The notes below the pieces were generated by a model. That model searched no databases, was not told the DNA's origin, and worked only from the letters and a program-made list of their open reading frames with translations. DNA of 64,000 bases from Lysinibacillus fusiformis (lineage in GTDB: Bacteria > Bacillota > Bacilli > Bacillales_A > Planococcaceae). The stretch's first letter is position 1. Each line of letters opens with the position of its first letter. Location: the NCBI GenBank assembly GCA_030027265.1, contig JASENG010000008.1:62001-126000 (forward strand), in the 5' to 3' direction. Below, piece after piece: positions 63,928-64,000 of the stretch. Both the position numbers and the translations under genes were made by a program.

Positions 63928-64000
63928 CAATCGGATACTGTTTGCAGCTATAGGCTATAAAGAACAAGTGAATCATAATCAGAGCTGTTTTGTCAGTGGG

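Noticed and set aside
63841-64000. Minus-strand frame open to the right edge (ending FLSILKTHY)
   Set aside because: It reads through a terminator hairpin and shows no family motif; the real gene, if any, would begin outside the window.

Overview
The window reads as chromosome of a low-GC, endospore-forming member of the Bacillales, most likely a Lysinibacillus/Solibacillus-type Planococcaceae. The evidence is alpha/beta- and gamma-type small acid-soluble spore proteins (SASPs), a cotJA-cotJB-cotJC coat operon, the prkA/yhbH/spoVR sporulation genes, AAGGAGG-type ribosome binding sites, frequent TTG/GTG starts, and an SLH-domain exported nucleotidase. No rRNA, tRNA, insertion sequence, prophage or CRISPR array was recognised. 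The genus is inferred from gene content and was not tested.

Layout. 0-10.4 kb: four methyl-accepting chemotaxis proteins (the first cut by the window edge). One sits behind a c-di-GMP-I riboswitch with its own terminator. A 14-unit, 52-bp hairpin tandem array lies between two convergent receptors, and a MprF-C-terminal-like (DUF2156) gene plus gtrA sit between receptors three and four. 10.5-12.5 kb: a remnant of an MntR/DtxR-type repressor and an AgcS sodium/alanine symporter. 12.6-17.9 kb: a complete gluconate operon gntR-gntK-gntP-gntZ, visibly more GC-rich than its surroundings. It has a sigma-A promoter, a cre-like site and a perfect 20-bp GntR operator, and is flanked by two nearly identical terminator hairpins. 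18-30 kb: mostly nitrogen, peptide and amino-acid metabolism (YugG/YugH pair, SstT, M29 aminopeptidase, YcsA-type dehydrogenase, D-2-hydroxyacid dehydrogenase, aminotransferase) and two small genes of under 60 codons. 30-31.3 kb: dapA behind a lysine riboswitch. 31.5-46 kb: an SASP, the SLH-nucleotidase, NrnB-like nanoRNase, a PAS-PAS-GGDEF-EAL protein, a luciferase-like oxidoreductase and several unknowns. It ends with a 786-residue protein that appears to hold two isoprenoid-synthase folds. 46-56.3 kb: mainly sporulation and peroxide defence: cotJ operon, prkA, yhbH, spoVR, haem catalase and manganese catalase. 56.3-64 kb: an RNase J, an L,D-transpeptidase (YkuD), transporters, acetyltransferase, phosphoesterase and two gamma-type SASPs.

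How the parts connect. Cyclic di-GMP links the riboswitch-controlled receptor and the GGDEF-EAL enzyme; NrnB could recycle the pGpG product, which is inference. GntR, a CcpA-type site and four enzymes or transporters make a self-contained route from external gluconate to ribulose-5-phosphate. DapA under lysine control feeds diaminopimelate, lysine and dipicolinate synthesis and so ties to the spore genes. Two catalases diverge from one short region that contains a Fur/PerR-like box.

Most interesting leads: the two-domain isoprenoid synthase (43031-45391), the 52-bp hairpin array (4156-4882), prkA, whose Shine-Dalgarno and homology point to an ATC start codon, the flanked GC-rich gnt operon, and the separated DUF2156 + GtrA pair. 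All calls rest on reading the sequence and on remembered family features; no database search was run.
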